Below are positions 7,840 through 17,521 of a DNA stretch of 64,000 nucleotides, in pieces. Made by a program: the position numbers and the translations under genes. This stretch comes from Lentzea albidocapillata (GTDB lineage Bacteria; Actinomycetota; Actinomycetes; Mycobacteriales; Pseudonocardiaceae): positions 152,555 to 216,554 of the forward strand of contig NZ_JOEA01000012.1 of NCBI RefSeq assembly GCF_000719115.1. The letters run 5' to 3'. Numbering within the stretch: the first letter of the stretch is position 1; every line of letters begins with the position of its first letter. The notes under the pieces are model-generated. The model was given only the letters and a program-made list of their open reading frames with translations. It was not told the origin of the DNA and searched no databases.

Positions 7840-9440
7840 GAGCCGTCCTCCTGGACTGCCTCGACGAGCTGGGCCAAGCCGGCGATGCGGTCCTCGAGGT
7901 GAAGACGCAGCACCGGGCGACCGTGTTCGGCCAGGACCTGACCGTCGCCGAGCGCCTGCGCGAGCTGCAGCTGCGCCAGCGTGTAGGGACGGCCGGGCAC
8001 CTCCAGGTCGTCACCGGACTCGCCGGTGATCTGGATGAACACGCCGTTCTGATGACCGCCCTTGTGGTACTGGCCGGTCGAGTGCAGGAAGCGCGGACCC
8101 CAGCCGAACGTGGTCTGCAGGTGCGTCCTCTTCGCGATCTCCGCACGGAGCAGCTCGAACGACGCGTCGTCGATCCTGTCCAAGTACGCCTGAACCGAGA
8201 TGTAGCCGTGCTCGGGCGTCACTTCAACGATCGCCGCAAGCGCTTCCGCGACCGTGTGGACCTTGCGCTGCGTCCAGCCGGTGCCGTGACCCTCGACCGG
8301 ACCATCCACAAAGGACGGGATCGTGGCGGCGACGGCCGGTGCGTCGAGCAGCGCGCGGGAGGCCTTCTTCGCGGCCTCGACGTCGGGCTGGTCGAACGGG
8401 TTGATGCCGAGCACCCGGCCGACGAGCGCGGTCGCGTACTCCCACAGCAGGAACTGCGCGCCCAGCCTGCCCTCGACCGCGATGTTCGCCGACCCGGTGG
8501 CCGGTCCGATCGCGACGGTCGTGGCATCCGTTCGCGCGTCCACGAAACCGGGAGCGCCGGGGCCCTCGACGACGACCGGCAGCAGGCCGGTGCCGTTCTT
8601 GCCGGTCGACTCGGCGATGAGCTGCTCGGCCCAGTCGCCGAAGCCCACGATGCCGGACCCGGTGTCGGCAAAGATGATCTTCTCGGCGCCGTGCGCGTGC
8701 GCGGCGCCGAAGACCCCGGCCAGGATCACCGCCGGGTTGTCCACGGAGTCCTGCGACACGACCTTCGCGACCTCGGCCGCGTCGTCCAGCAGCGCCTCGA
8801 CGTCGGCGCCGGCCAGGTAGGACGGCACCAGGCCGAACGCCGTCAGCGCCGAGTAACGGCCACCGACGTTCGGGTCGGCCAGGAACACCTTGCGGTAGCC
8901 CGCTTCCTCGGACGCCTTCTGCAGCGGCGAGCCGGGGTCGGTGACGACCACGATGCGCGACGCGGCGTTGATGCCCGCGTCGGTGAAGGCCTTCTCGAAG
9001 ATCCGGCGGTGGCTGTCGGTCTCGACAGTGCCACCGGACTTGGACGACACCACGATCACCGTGCGCTCGAGATCACCGGCGAGAGCGTCGACGACCTGGG
9101 CGGGATCGGTGGTGTCCAGCACGACCAGCGGAACGCCCGCGGTCCGCGTGATCACCTCGGGGGCCAGCGACGAGCCACCCATTCCGGCGAGGACGACGCG
9201 GTCGACACCCTCGGCGTGCAGTTCGGCGCGCAGTGCCACGAGTTCGGGGAGCAGTGCACGGGACGACTCGTGCAACGTCGTCCAGGAGAGGCGGATGCTC
9301 GCCTCGGACTCGGCTTCCGGCCCCCACAGGGTCGGGTCCTGCGCGGTCAGCTTGCTCGGCACCGAATCCGCGACCAGGTCAGCAGCGATGGTGCTGACCT
9401 GGTCGGCGTTCGGTGACCTCACGATTTCGACGGAGGTCAC
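7836..9440 (-). CDS. pgi: Glucose-6-phosphate isomerase
   Basis: 534 residues. It interconverts glucose 6-phosphate and fructose 6-phosphate. Two SIS-type sugar isomerase lobes are seen: LAGMGGSSLAPEVI and VVSSKSGGTVET in the first, the signature NVGGRYSALTAFGLVP, then IIFADTGSGIVGFGDWAEQL. The C-terminal part carries GWGPRFLHSTGQYHKGG. It sits between tal and zwf, so the operon can recycle fructose 6-phosphate from the non-oxidative branch back into zwf. The stop overlaps the zwf start (GTGA). It is the divergent type that accompanies tal in actinomycetes rather than the E. coli type. Confidence 0.93.
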   Translation of the reverse strand: MTSVEIVRSPNADQVSTIAADLVADSVPSKLTAQDPTLWGPEAESEASIRLSWTTLHESSRALLPELVALRAELHAEGVDRVVLAGMGGSSLAPEVITRTAGVPLVVLDTTDPAQVVDALAGDLERTVIVVSSKSGGTVETDSHRRIFEKAFTDAGINAASRIVVVTDPGSPLQKASEEAGYRKVFLADPNVGGRYSALTAFGLVPSYLAGADVEALLDDAAEVAKVVSQDSVDNPAVILAGVFGAAHAHGAEKIIFADTGSGIVGFGDWAEQLIAESTGKNGTGLLPVVVEGPGAPGFVDARTDATTVAIGPATGSANIAVEGRLGAQFLLWEYATALVGRVLGINPFDQPDVEAAKKASRALLDAPAVAATIPSFVDGPVEGHGTGWTQRKVHTVAEALAAIVEVTPEHGYISVQAYLDRIDDASFELLRAEIAKRTHLQTTFGWGPRFLHSTGQYHKGGHQNGVFIQITGESGDDLEVPGRPYTLAQLQLAQALGDGQVLAEHGRPVLRLHLEDRIAGLAQLVEAVQEDGS

Positions 9441-9447
9441 TTGGGTA

Positions 9448-10575
9448 TCAGCCCTTCAGTTGAGCCAGTTGGTTCGTCACCGTCTCGAGCAACTCTTCCC
9501 AGGACTTCTCGAACTTCTCGACGCCTTCGGTCTCCAGGGTCCTGAAGACGTCCGGGAGGTCGACTCCCACGGCGGCGAGCTGGTCGAACACCTCCTGGCC
9601 CTCAGCGGCGCGGCCGGTGACCGTGTCACCGGTGATCTTGCCCGCGTCGGCGACGGCGTGCAGCGTCTTCTCCGGCATCGTGTTCACGACGTCGGCGACG
9701 ACGAGCTGGTCGACGTAGAGGGTGGGGGAGTAGCTCGGGTCCTTCACGCCGGTCGACGCCCACAGTGGACGCTGCGCGTGCGCGCCGTCCGCCTTGAGAG
9801 CCTCCCAGCGCTCGCCCTGGAACGTCTTCTCGAACGCTCCGTAGGCGATCCACGCGTTGGCGAGAGCGGCCTTGCCCTTCAGCGCGGTCGCCTCGTCCGT
9901 GCCGATCGCGCCCAGGCGCTTGTCGATCTCGGTGTCCACCCGGGACACGAAGAACGACGCGACCGAGTGGATCGAACGCAGGTCGTGGCCGTTCGCCTTG
10001 GCCTGCTCGAGGCCCGCGACGTAGGCCTCCATGACCTTCTGGTACCGCTCGACGGAGAAGATCAGCGTCACGTTGACGGAGATGCCCTCGGCGATCGTCT
10101 TCGTGATCGCCGGCAGGCCCGCCTCGGTGGCCGGGATCTTCACCAGCAGGTTCGGCCGGTCCACGGTCTTCCACAGGTCCTGCGCCTCGGCCACGGTCTT
10201 GTCCGTGTCGAACGCCAGGCGCGGGTCGACCTCGATGGAGACGCGGCCGTCCACACCACCGGTCGAGCTGTGGACGTCGCGGAACTTGTCGCACGCGTTG
10301 CGCACGTCGGTCGTCGTGACCTCGCGGATGGCCGCCTCGGTGTCGGCGCCCCGGTTCGCGAGCTCGCGGACCTGCTCGTCGTAGGACTCGCCCTTCGACA
10401 GCGCGCCCGCGAAGATCGTCGGGTTCGTCGTCACGCCGACGACGTTCCAGTCGCGGATCAGCTCGTCCAGGTTGCCGCTGGTGAGCCGTTCACGGGACAG
10501 GTCGTCGAGCCAGATCGACACGCCGGCACCGGACAGTCGAGCCAAATTCTCTTTGGCAAGATTCGGCTTGCTCAC
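9448..10575 (-). CDS. tal: Transaldolase
   Basis: 375 residues. It transfers a dihydroxyacetone unit between sedoheptulose 7-phosphate and glyceraldehyde 3-phosphate. GVTTNPTIF near the N terminus and the Schiff-base Lys in [12 protein letters not shown] are typical; SVNVTLIFS and [13 protein letters not shown] follow. The start is the GTG at 10575, with GAGGGG upstream. It begins only 4 bp after the tkt stop, so the two are certainly cotranscribed. Length fits the long actinobacterial transaldolases. Confidence 0.95.
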   Translation of the reverse strand: MSKPNLAKENLARLSGAGVSIWLDDLSRERLTSGNLDELIRDWNVVGVTTNPTIFAGALSKGESYDEQVRELANRGADTEAAIREVTTTDVRNACDKFRDVHSSTGGVDGRVSIEVDPRLAFDTDKTVAEAQDLWKTVDRPNLLVKIPATEAGLPAITKTIAEGISVNVTLIFSVERYQKVMEAYVAGLEQAKANGHDLRSIHSVASFFVSRVDTEIDKRLGAIGTDEATALKGKAALANAWIAYGAFEKTFQGERWEALKADGAHAQRPLWASTGVKDPSYSPTLYVDQLVVADVVNTMPEKTLHAVADAGKITGDTVTGRAAEGQEVFDQLAAVGVDLPDVFRTLETEGVEKFEKSWEELLETVTNQLAQLKG

Positions 10576-10579
10576 TGAA

Positions 10580-12664
10580 TTAACCCCTCACTCGGTCAAG
10601 GGAACGGCGGGCGGCGGCGACGACGTTCTCCGTCGTGAAGCCGAACTCCTTGAACAGGACCTGGTAGTCGGCCGAGGCACCGAAGTGCTCGATCGAGACG
10701 ATCTCGCCGTTGTCGCCGACGTAGCGGTACCAAGGCTGCGCGATGCCGGCTTCCACCGCGACGCGCGCCTTGACCGAGGGCGGCAGCACCGACTCGCGGT
10801 ACTCGGCGTCCTGCTTCTCGAACCAGTCGATGGACGGCATGGAGACCACTCGCACTGCAACGCCCTCGCCCTGCAGGACCTTCCCTGCCTCGGCGGCGAC
10901 CTGCAGCTCAGAGCCTGTGCCGATGATCACGATCTCCGGGTTCTCGTCACCGAAGAGCACGTAACCGCCGCGCTTCACGCCCTCGGCCGAGGTGCCCTCG
11001 AGCGTCGGGACGTTCTGCCGGCTGAGCGCCAGGCCCACCGGGCCGAGCTGCTCGATGACGGCCTTCCACGCGAACGCGGTCTCGTTGGCGTCACCGGGGC
11101 GGACCACGGCGAAGTCCGGGATCGCGCGCAGGGCGGCGAGGTGCTCGATCGGCTGGTGCGTCGGGCCGTCCTCGCCCAGGCCGATGGAGTCGTGCGTCCA
11201 CACGTACGTGACGGCGGCCTGCATGATCGCCGCGAGACGCACCGCGGGACGCATGTAGTCGGAGAACACGAGGAACGTGCCACCGAACGGACGGGTCGGG
11301 CCGTGCAGCGCGATGCCGTTGAGGATCATGCCCATGGCGTTCTCGCGGACACCGAAGTGCAGCACGCGGCCGTACGGGTCGGCACTCCACATGCCCGTGG
11401 AGATCTCCGTGGGACCGAAGGACTTCGCGCCCTTGATGGTCGTCAGGTTCGACTCGGCCAGGTCGGCCGAACCGCCCCACAGCTCCGGCAGGTGCTTCGC
11501 CAGCGCGTTGATGACCTCACCGGAGGCCTTGCGGGTCGGCACGCCCTTGGCGTCCACGGGGTAGACCGGCAGGTCAGCGTCCCAGCCCGCGGGCAGCTCG
11601 CGCGCGACCAGGCGATCCAGCAGCGTCTTGGCCTCGGCGTTGGCCGACGCCCACGCGTCGAACGACTTCTGCCACTCGGCCTTGGCGTGCTCGCCGCGCT
11701 TCACGACCTCGCGGGTGTGCGCCAGGACCTCGTCGGCGACCTCGAAGGTCTGCTCGGGGTCGAAGCCGAGGATCTGCTTGGTGGCCTTGACCTCGTCGAC
11801 GCCCAGCGCGGCACCGTGCGCGGCACCGGTGTTCTGCTTGTTCGGCGCCGGGAAGCCGATGATCGTGCGCAGCAGGATGAAGGAAGGCCTGTCGGTGACG
11901 GCCTTGGCCTTCTCGACCGCCTCGAGGATGCCCGTGACGTTCTCGCCGGACTCCACGACCTGGACGTGCCAGCCGTAGGCCTCGTAGCGCGCCGCGGTGT
12001 CCTCGGACAGCGCGATCGTCGTGTCGTCCTCGATGGAGATCTTGTTGTCGTCGTAGAAGACGACGAGGTTGCCCAGCTGCTGCGTGCCCGCGAGCGACGA
12101 GGCCTCGGAGGTGACGCCCTCCTCGATGTCACCGTCGGAGGCGATCACGTAGATGTGGTGGTCGAACGGGCTCTCGCCCTGCGCGGCCTCCGGGTCGAAC
12201 AGGCCGCGCTCGCGGCGGGCGGCCATGGCCATGCCCACGGCGGCGGCCAGGCCCGAGCCCAGCGGGCCGGTGGTGATCTCGACGCCCCTGGTGTGGCCGT
12301 GCTCCGGGTGACCCGGCGTCTTCGAGCCCCACTTGCGCAGGTGCTTGAGGTCGTCGAGCTCCAGGCCGTAACCCGACAGGAACAGCTGGACGTACAGCGT
12401 CAGGCTGGAGTGCCCGGCGGAGAGCACGAACCGGTCGCGGCCGACCCAGTCCGCGTCCGCGGGGTCGTGCCGCATGATCCGCTGGAACAGCGTGTACGCG
12501 AGTGGGGCAAGGCTCATCGCGGTACCGGGATGGCCGTTGCCGACGTTCTGCACGGCGTCCGCCGCGAGCACGCGCGCGGTGTCCACGGCGCGCTTGTCGA
12601 GGTCGGTCCAGTCGTCAGGCAGATCGGCCTTGGTGAGCCGGGTGATGTCGTCGGTGACGGTCAC
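10580..12664 (-). CDS. tkt: Transketolase
   Basis: 694 residues. This thiamine-diphosphate enzyme moves two-carbon units in the non-oxidative pentose phosphate pathway. The N-terminal domain has [20 protein letters not shown] and the cofactor motif [18 protein letters not shown] followed by [12 protein letters not shown]. The Pyr domain has [19 protein letters not shown] and [20 protein letters not shown]. It is the first gene of the tkt-tal-pgi-zwf-opcA-pgl operon. GTG start at 12664 with a GGAG element about 12 bp before it. The 252 bp to the divergent ctaB start should hold both promoters; I see no clear boxes there. Confidence 0.96.
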   Translation of the reverse strand: MTVTDDITRLTKADLPDDWTDLDKRAVDTARVLAADAVQNVGNGHPGTAMSLAPLAYTLFQRIMRHDPADADWVGRDRFVLSAGHSSLTLYVQLFLSGYGLELDDLKHLRKWGSKTPGHPEHGHTRGVEITTGPLGSGLAAAVGMAMAARRERGLFDPEAAQGESPFDHHIYVIASDGDIEEGVTSEASSLAGTQQLGNLVVFYDDNKISIEDDTTIALSEDTAARYEAYGWHVQVVESGENVTGILEAVEKAKAVTDRPSFILLRTIIGFPAPNKQNTGAAHGAALGVDEVKATKQILGFDPEQTFEVADEVLAHTREVVKRGEHAKAEWQKSFDAWASANAEAKTLLDRLVARELPAGWDADLPVYPVDAKGVPTRKASGEVINALAKHLPELWGGSADLAESNLTTIKGAKSFGPTEISTGMWSADPYGRVLHFGVRENAMGMILNGIALHGPTRPFGGTFLVFSDYMRPAVRLAAIMQAAVTYVWTHDSIGLGEDGPTHQPIEHLAALRAIPDFAVVRPGDANETAFAWKAVIEQLGPVGLALSRQNVPTLEGTSAEGVKRGGYVLFGDENPEIVIIGTGSELQVAAEAGKVLQGEGVAVRVVSMPSIDWFEKQDAEYRESVLPPSVKARVAVEAGIAQPWYRYVGDNGEIVSIEHFGASADYQVLFKEFGFTTENVVAAARRSLDRVRG

Positions 12665-12916
12665 GGACTTACAGCTCCAAACTTGTCGCTAGGGCGGGTG
12701 CCCAGCTCGTTCGGAATCGATCCCGAAGAGCCTCACCCGCGTCTCTCCCACGTCCTCCGGCCAGCCTAGTCCGGAGAGATTCAGAAGTTGCTCTGAAAGG
12801 TCCCAGGCACGTGTGTGCCGGGGCACACCAGCACCCGAACGGGCTGTGAATTCTTTGCGCGGTTACCATCAGTCGCTGGTTTTCACACCTGTTTCGACAC
12901 GAGGAGCGTTCACCCG

Positions 12917-13849
12917 ATGAGTGCCGACAGTCTCGTCGCCGAGGCCCCCGCCAGGTCGCCTCGCCAGGTTGTCGGCGCGTACGTGGCGCTCACCAAGCCG
13001 CGGGTCATCGAGCTCCTGCTGATCACGACGATCCCCGCGATGCTCCTGGCCCAGCGCGGCCTGCCGCCCCTGTGGCTCATCGCCTGCACCCTCGCCGGCG
13101 GCACCCTCGCCGCGGGGTCGGCAAATGCCCTCAACTGCTTCGTCGACGCCGACATCGACTCGATCATGAAGCGGACGGCGGCCCGCCCGCTCGCGCACAA
13201 CGCCATTCCGCCGCGCAACGCCCTGATCTTCGGCATCGTGCTCGGCATCGTCTCGTTCGCGTTCCTGTGGATCTTCGTCAACCTGATGTCGGCGGCTTTC
13301 GCCGTGGCGACCATCCTCTTCTACATCTTCGTCTACACGCTCGTGCTCAAGCGCCGCACCTCCCAGAACATCATCTGGGGCGGCATGGCGGGCTGCATGC
13401 CGGTGATCATCGGCTGGAGCGCGGTGACGGGCACCGTCGAGTGGCCCGCCCTGGTCATGTTCGGCGTGATCTTCTTCTGGACCCCGCCGCACACCTGGGC
13501 GCTGGCGATGAAGTTCAAGGAGGACTACGCCCGAGCAGGCGTGCCGATGCTGCCCGTGGTGGCCACAGCTGCGCAGGTGACGCGGCAGATCGTGATCTAC
13601 AGCTGGATCACCGTCGTCTGCACGCTCGCCCTCGCCCCCGTCACCTCCTGGATCTACGTGGCGGTGGCGGCCCTCTCGGGCCTGTGGTTCGCGGTCTTCG
13701 CGCACAAGCTGCACAACGTTGTCCGGCGCGGCGGATCCACGAACACCATGAAGTTCTTCCACATGTCGAACCTCTACCTGATGTTCGTGTTCTGCGGTCT
13801 CGCCGTGGACGCCGTGGTCGGGTTGCCGGTGCTTGGCTGGCCGTTCTAG
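12917..13849 (+). CDS. ctaB: Protoheme IX farnesyltransferase (heme O synthase)
   Basis: 310 residues, an integral membrane UbiA-family protein that farnesylates heme b to heme O for aa3-type cytochrome oxidase. The first Asp-rich motif is NCFVDADID followed by [10 protein letters not shown], and the second region has [15 protein letters not shown]. About nine hydrophobic segments are visible. ATG at 12917 is preceded by GAGGAG 10 bp upstream, which settles the start against an upstream in-frame codon. It works with CtaA, encoded about 23 kb away in this window. Confidence 0.95.
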   Translation: MSADSLVAEAPARSPRQVVGAYVALTKPRVIELLLITTIPAMLLAQRGLPPLWLIACTLAGGTLAAGSANALNCFVDADIDSIMKRTAARPLAHNAIPPRNALIFGIVLGIVSFAFLWIFVNLMSAAFAVATILFYIFVYTLVLKRRTSQNIIWGGMAGCMPVIIGWSAVTGTVEWPALVMFGVIFFWTPPHTWALAMKFKEDYARAGVPMLPVVATAAQVTRQIVIYSWITVVCTLALAPVTSWIYVAVAALSGLWFAVFAHKLHNVVRRGGSTNTMKFFHMSNLYLMFVFCGLAVDAVVGLPVLGWPF

Positions 13850-13871
13850 CTGCACCTCCAGTCGTACGGCT

Positions 13872-15851
13872 GTGGCGCCCGTTGAGTTCACCGTCACCGG
13901 TGGTGAAGGTTCACCACTGGACTTCGTCGCGGCACTGACGCCCGCCTCCTCGCTCGTCGTGATCACCGATCCGGCCGGGTGGGAGCAGGTCAGCCGGGGG
14001 CTGGCCGTCGGATCGGCCGCGTCCACCGCGGTCACGACGCAGGTGCGGGTGCTGAGGTTCGCGGTGCTCGACCTCCGGCACTTCTCGTCGGCCTCGTCGC
14101 TGCCGCCGCTCTCGGACGTGCCCGGCGACGTGGTGGCGCTGCACGACACGCGCTCGTGGGACTCGGCTCCGGTGGTCGCGTCGTTGCGCGCGCTCGGCCG
14201 GCCGGTCGTCCTCTTCACCGCCGTGCACACCTGGGTGTCCGGTGTGGACACCGCGTCGGTGGTGATGGGGTGGAGCGCGCCGCACGTCGTCCTCGCCGCG
14301 CCACGCGGTTCGGGTGAGACACGGGTCGAGGACGTCCTCTGGCAGTTCCGGGAGCTGGAGCGGCTGGGGAGGATGACGTACACGTCCCTGCCCGCACCGC
14401 CTGTGGTCGCGGATCGCGCGGTGACGGTCATGGTCGCGCTGCCGGGAGCCACCGAGGGCATCGCCGGGGCGTTGCGGCCGGGCGCGGAGTACGAGGTGTG
14501 GGCGCGCGTCGGTGCTTATCCCGTCGTCCTGCCGGCCGACCTGGAGCTGCGCGCCGTGCTCAGCATGTCGGGCCGGCCAGGGCAGTCCGAGTCGTTCGTG
14601 CTGCCGGCCGAGGGGCCCAGCTCGTGGGTGAGCTTCGACGTCACGACGCCGTACGCCGCCGTGCCCTGGACCGGTGAGCTGGTCGTCTACCACGGTGTGG
14701 TGCCGGTGCACGTCCAGCAGGTCGTGCTGCCGGTCGGCGCGGGTGAGCCGCGTTCACTGCCGCGGTGGAAGCTCTCCCGGACGTTCGCGGATCTCCCGGC
14801 GGCGCGCGCGGTGTCGGTCCTGGACCTCGGCGACCGGGCGCTCGTCGCGGCAGGAGGCGTGACGTCGTGGACCAGCCTGGCCGGGCCCGCGCTGTCGCTG
14901 CCCTCGTCGTCGGGGCTGGATCCCTGGTACGGCAAGGACTTCCCGGCCTACTGCGCCGATCTCGCCTTCCTGGCCCGGCAGGGTGCGGCGGCGTACGCGC
15001 GGCTGTTCGGTCAGCCCGGGCCGGCCGACGCCGTCCGGCAAGCGGCGCGGGTGACGGGACGTCCGGCCGGGGTGATGGTGGCGTCCGCCGCCTCCGGTCC
15101 GGTGCGGTGGCCGATGATCTACGACCTGCCGTTCGCGGACGGGCCGCACCGGCTGTGCCCGTCGGTCGGGCAGTTCGGGCCGTTCGGCGCCGGGGGAGAG
15201 GTGCCCGCGCACTGCCCGGTGCCCGATCACAGCGGGAACGTGTTGTGCCCCTTCGGGTTCTGGGGTCTGTCGAGCGTGCTCGAGCACCCCGTCGGGCCGC
15301 TGGTGCAGCGGATCCTTCCGCGCCCGTGGCCGTTCGAGGTGGCGATGGCGGTCGATCCCGGGATGGACCGTTCGCTCACCGAGCGGCACGTCACGGAGCT
15401 GATGTCGCAGGTCCCGCCGGAATCCGTGACATCGGCGTACGTCAGCCCGTCCGAGCTGGGGCGGGCGCTGGCGGACGAGGTCATGGACGTCGTGCACCTG
15501 CACTTCCGCGAGGGGTTCCTCGACGCCGAGGAGATCGCACGGTGGCACAGCGAGGGTGTGTGGCCACAACCGCACTGGCCCGTGCGCAAGCCGTTAATCG
15601 TGGGGACGACACCGATGAACGGCCTGGTGCGCTCGTTCGTCGAGCACGGCGCGTCGGGCGTGATCAGTCCCGAGGTCGCCGTACCGCAGGACATGGCCGG
15701 CTGGGTGACGGGCCTGCTGCTCTCCCGGCTGGCCGCCGGGATCAGCGCCGGCGAGGCGTTGCGGCAGGTGCGGTGGGAGATGCTCAGCCGCGGCAACGTC
15801 ATGGGGCTCGCGTACGCGCTGCACGGAAGTGCCGATCTCCGGGCGCGCTGA
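13872..15851 (+). CDS. CHAT-domain-like protein with apparently lost catalytic residues
   Basis: About 659 residues. The C-terminal ~270 residues follow the CHAT (caspase-like) layout I know from actinomycete multi-domain proteins: FLARQGAAAYARLFG, then CPFGFWGLSSVLEHP, FLDAEEIARW, EHGASGVISPEVAVPQDMAGW, and GEALRQVRWEMLSRGNVMGLAY at the end. In active members the His lies in a YCHGG-like strand and the Cys in an LNGC-like strand. Here those positions read VHLHFREG and LIVGTTPMNG, so both appear to be lost. The N-terminal half (FTVTGGEGSPL, then alternating hydrophobic strands) I do not recognise. The GTG at 13872 is the most likely start; it follows the ctaB stop by 22 bp. Family assignment is from remembered sequence patterns. 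Confidence 0.55.
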   Translation: MAPVEFTVTGGEGSPLDFVAALTPASSLVVITDPAGWEQVSRGLAVGSAASTAVTTQVRVLRFAVLDLRHFSSASSLPPLSDVPGDVVALHDTRSWDSAPVVASLRALGRPVVLFTAVHTWVSGVDTASVVMGWSAPHVVLAAPRGSGETRVEDVLWQFRELERLGRMTYTSLPAPPVVADRAVTVMVALPGATEGIAGALRPGAEYEVWARVGAYPVVLPADLELRAVLSMSGRPGQSESFVLPAEGPSSWVSFDVTTPYAAVPWTGELVVYHGVVPVHVQQVVLPVGAGEPRSLPRWKLSRTFADLPAARAVSVLDLGDRALVAAGGVTSWTSLAGPALSLPSSSGLDPWYGKDFPAYCADLAFLARQGAAAYARLFGQPGPADAVRQAARVTGRPAGVMVASAASGPVRWPMIYDLPFADGPHRLCPSVGQFGPFGAGGEVPAHCPVPDHSGNVLCPFGFWGLSSVLEHPVGPLVQRILPRPWPFEVAMAVDPGMDRSLTERHVTELMSQVPPESVTSAYVSPSELGRALADEVMDVVHLHFREGFLDAEEIARWHSEGVWPQPHWPVRKPLIVGTTPMNGLVRSFVEHGASGVISPEVAVPQDMAGWVTGLLLSRLAAGISAGEALRQVRWEMLSRGNVMGLAYALHGSADLRAR

Positions 15852-15883
15852 ACCGCGGGCGTCGGCTGGTCGTTTACCTGGGC

Positions 15884-16132
15884 ATGCTGAACTCGGAAGC
15901 CCAGCTGCGGCAAGCGGTCGACGAACTGGTCCGCCGCTTCGGTGATCGCGTGGCGGGTGACCTGATCGTCGACGCCGCTGTCGAGGCGTACGTCGACCTG
16001 CGGCGCGCTTCGACCGTGCACTCCTATCTCGGCGTGCTCACCGTCCGGCGGGCGGCTCGCGAACTCGCGTTCACCGCCGTCGGCGTGACGATGCCTCTGC
16101 AGCAGACCGTGGGCCTCACGCCTGCTCGCTGA
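15884..16132 (+). CDS. Small helical protein of unknown function next to the CHAT-like gene
   Basis: 82 residues from the ATG at 15884. It reads as a compact three-helix bundle: EAQLRQAVDELVRRFGD, VAGDLIVDAAVEAYVDL, ASTVHSYLGVLTVRRAARELA. The pattern resembles the small N-terminal three-helix domain found in some actinobacterial protein-tyrosine-phosphatase-like/arsenate reductase proteins, but no phosphatase part follows. It starts 32 bp after the CHAT-like gene on the same strand, so the two are probably cotranscribed. The residues after LAFTAVG look like an unstructured tail. I cannot name a function. Confidence 0.6.
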   Translation: MLNSEAQLRQAVDELVRRFGDRVAGDLIVDAAVEAYVDLRRASTVHSYLGVLTVRRAARELAFTAVGVTMPLQQTVGLTPAR

Positions 16133-16149
16133 TCTTCAGACGCTGAAGA
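16133..16149. terminator. Short symmetric hairpin between convergent genes
   Basis: TCTTCAG, three bases, CTGAAGA gives a perfect 7-bp stem. It starts one base after the stop of the 82-residue gene and lies 7 bp before the stop of the convergent HD gene. It could end transcription in both directions. There is no T-tract. Confidence 0.35.
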
Positions 16150-16155
16150 ACGTGC

Positions 16156-16806
16156 TCAGGACGCCACCTTGGTCAGCAGGTCCTCGACGCACGGGTCGTC
16201 TAGGGACTCGACAATGCATTTCCACAACAGGAGGTTCGTCTCGGCCCACTTCGTGTAGGTCGCGGCGGCCTCCGAGTCGTAGAAGTAGTAGCCCTCGTCG
16301 GCTTTGCCCACCTGCTCGCCCACGATCTTGTACGCGAGCTCGCGCAGGGTGATGCCGTTCTCCTGGAGGTACTTGTGCGCCAGGACGACCGGCGTGACCG
16401 GCAGTGCCTTGAACAGCGTGTCCGCGTCGGACAGCGCCTGCGCCTCCAGCGAGATGTCGCGGGAGCGGGTGCGCATCTCCGCCTCGACGACGATCCGCTC
16501 GATCCACTCGATGTCGCCCTGCGAGACGCCGGCGACGAAGAGGACCTTCCGGCGCAGCGCCGCGCCGTCCGTGGGCAGCGAGTTGCGGCGGACCATGTAG
16601 TTCAGGTCGTGCACCAGTGCGGCGACCTCCACGACGTCCCGTGCGGCGCCGTTGCGTTCGGCGAAGTGCACGGACTTGTCGCGGACGAAGCTCACGTGGT
16701 GCCAGCCGTGGAACTGCAGCTTCGCGGCCAGGTCCTCGCACAGCCGCCTCACGCGCTGCTCCACGTCCGCTATGACGGACCTCGGCATCATCGTGCGCGT
16801 ACGCAT
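16156..16806 (-). CDS. HD-domain metal-dependent phosphohydrolase-like protein
   Basis: About 216 residues. The metal-binding HD pattern is present: FHGWHHVSFVRD (first His), then VEVAALVHDLNY (the His-Asp pair), and LSDADTLFKALP (the late Asp). These proteins usually hydrolyse phosphate esters of nucleotides, but the substrate cannot be read here. A perfect AGGAGG lies upstream of two consecutive ATG codons; the second (16806) is spaced 7 bp and is my choice. It is the last gene of a minus-strand trio with the cupin-like and two-TM genes, 61 bp after the cupin stop. Confidence 0.75.
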   Translation of the reverse strand: MRTRTMMPRSVIADVEQRVRRLCEDLAAKLQFHGWHHVSFVRDKSVHFAERNGAARDVVEVAALVHDLNYMVRRNSLPTDGAALRRKVLFVAGVSQGDIEWIERIVVEAEMRTRSRDISLEAQALSDADTLFKALPVTPVVLAHKYLQENGITLRELAYKIVGEQVGKADEGYYFYDSEAAATYTKWAETNLLLWKCIVESLDDPCVEDLLTKVAS

Positions 16807-16867
16807 CATCAGCCCTCCTGACAAGGTGGGCTGATGGTAGGCGTGTCGCGGCGGCCTCGACGGGGCT

Positions 16868-17515
16868 TTACAGGTGGTTCGTCAGATCCTCCAGTCGGTC
16901 CTCCACCGGCACGTGGCGGTGGCTGATTCCGGTGTCCGGGTCGTAGCTGAGGCTCCACGGGTTCACGGCACGTGACTTGACCAGGAACGTCATGGTTCCG
17001 TCTGCTGCTCGCGGGATGCGGTGGAACTCGTGCGCGAGCATCGTTCCGGTGGCGCCCTCGGTGCACTGGGTGCGGTTCGTGAGCTCCGTGCCGACGATGG
17101 TTCGGTCGCCGATGCCGAGCCGGGCGTTGAAACGTTCGTGCAGGTAGGCGCCGCTCAGGATCGTGGTGCAGAAGTGGTAGCGGTGGTTGTGCACGGAGTC
17201 GGCGTAGCCGGCCCGCCAGTCCGCCAGCGGTTTGTACTCGTGCAGCCAGAACGTGAACGGTTCGTCCGCCTCGTCCCTCAGGCACCACGCGTAGTGCGTC
17301 GTCGTCTCGCGTGAGTGCGCGATCACCCAGGTCGCCTGCTGCGGGGTGAGCGCGTCGATGTACGCGCGAAGCTCTCTGCGCAGCTCGGGCCGGGCCGCCC
17401 ATTCGGTGAACCACGTGCCGACATCGGCCCAATGGTCCACGACGGGGAATTCGGCGCGCTTCACCCGGGCGGCGAGCTCCTCGAGCGCGGACAACCCGGT
17501 GAACTCGGCTAGCAA
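16868..17515 (-). CDS. Cupin-fold, cysteine-dioxygenase-like metal protein of unknown function
   Basis: 215 residues. The central segment HNHRYHFCTTILSGAYLHERF has the HxH plus Gly turn of a cupin metal site, with a later His in MLAHEFHRI. The N-terminal third is helical (LEELAARVKRAEFPVVDHWAD). This resembles small cupin/cysteine-dioxygenase-like proteins, but the substrate is unknown. The likely start is the TTG at 17515, with AGGAG 10 bp upstream inside the end of the preceding gene. It begins 6 bp after the stop of the two-TM gene, so the two are one transcript. Confidence 0.6.
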   Translation of the reverse strand: MLAEFTGLSALEELAARVKRAEFPVVDHWADVGTWFTEWAARPELRRELRAYIDALTPQQATWVIAHSRETTTHYAWCLRDEADEPFTFWLHEYKPLADWRAGYADSVHNHRYHFCTTILSGAYLHERFNARLGIGDRTIVGTELTNRTQCTEGATGTMLAHEFHRIPRAADGTMTFLVKSRAVNPWSLSYDPDTGISHRHVPVEDRLEDLTNHL

Positions 17516-17521
17516 GATCGA

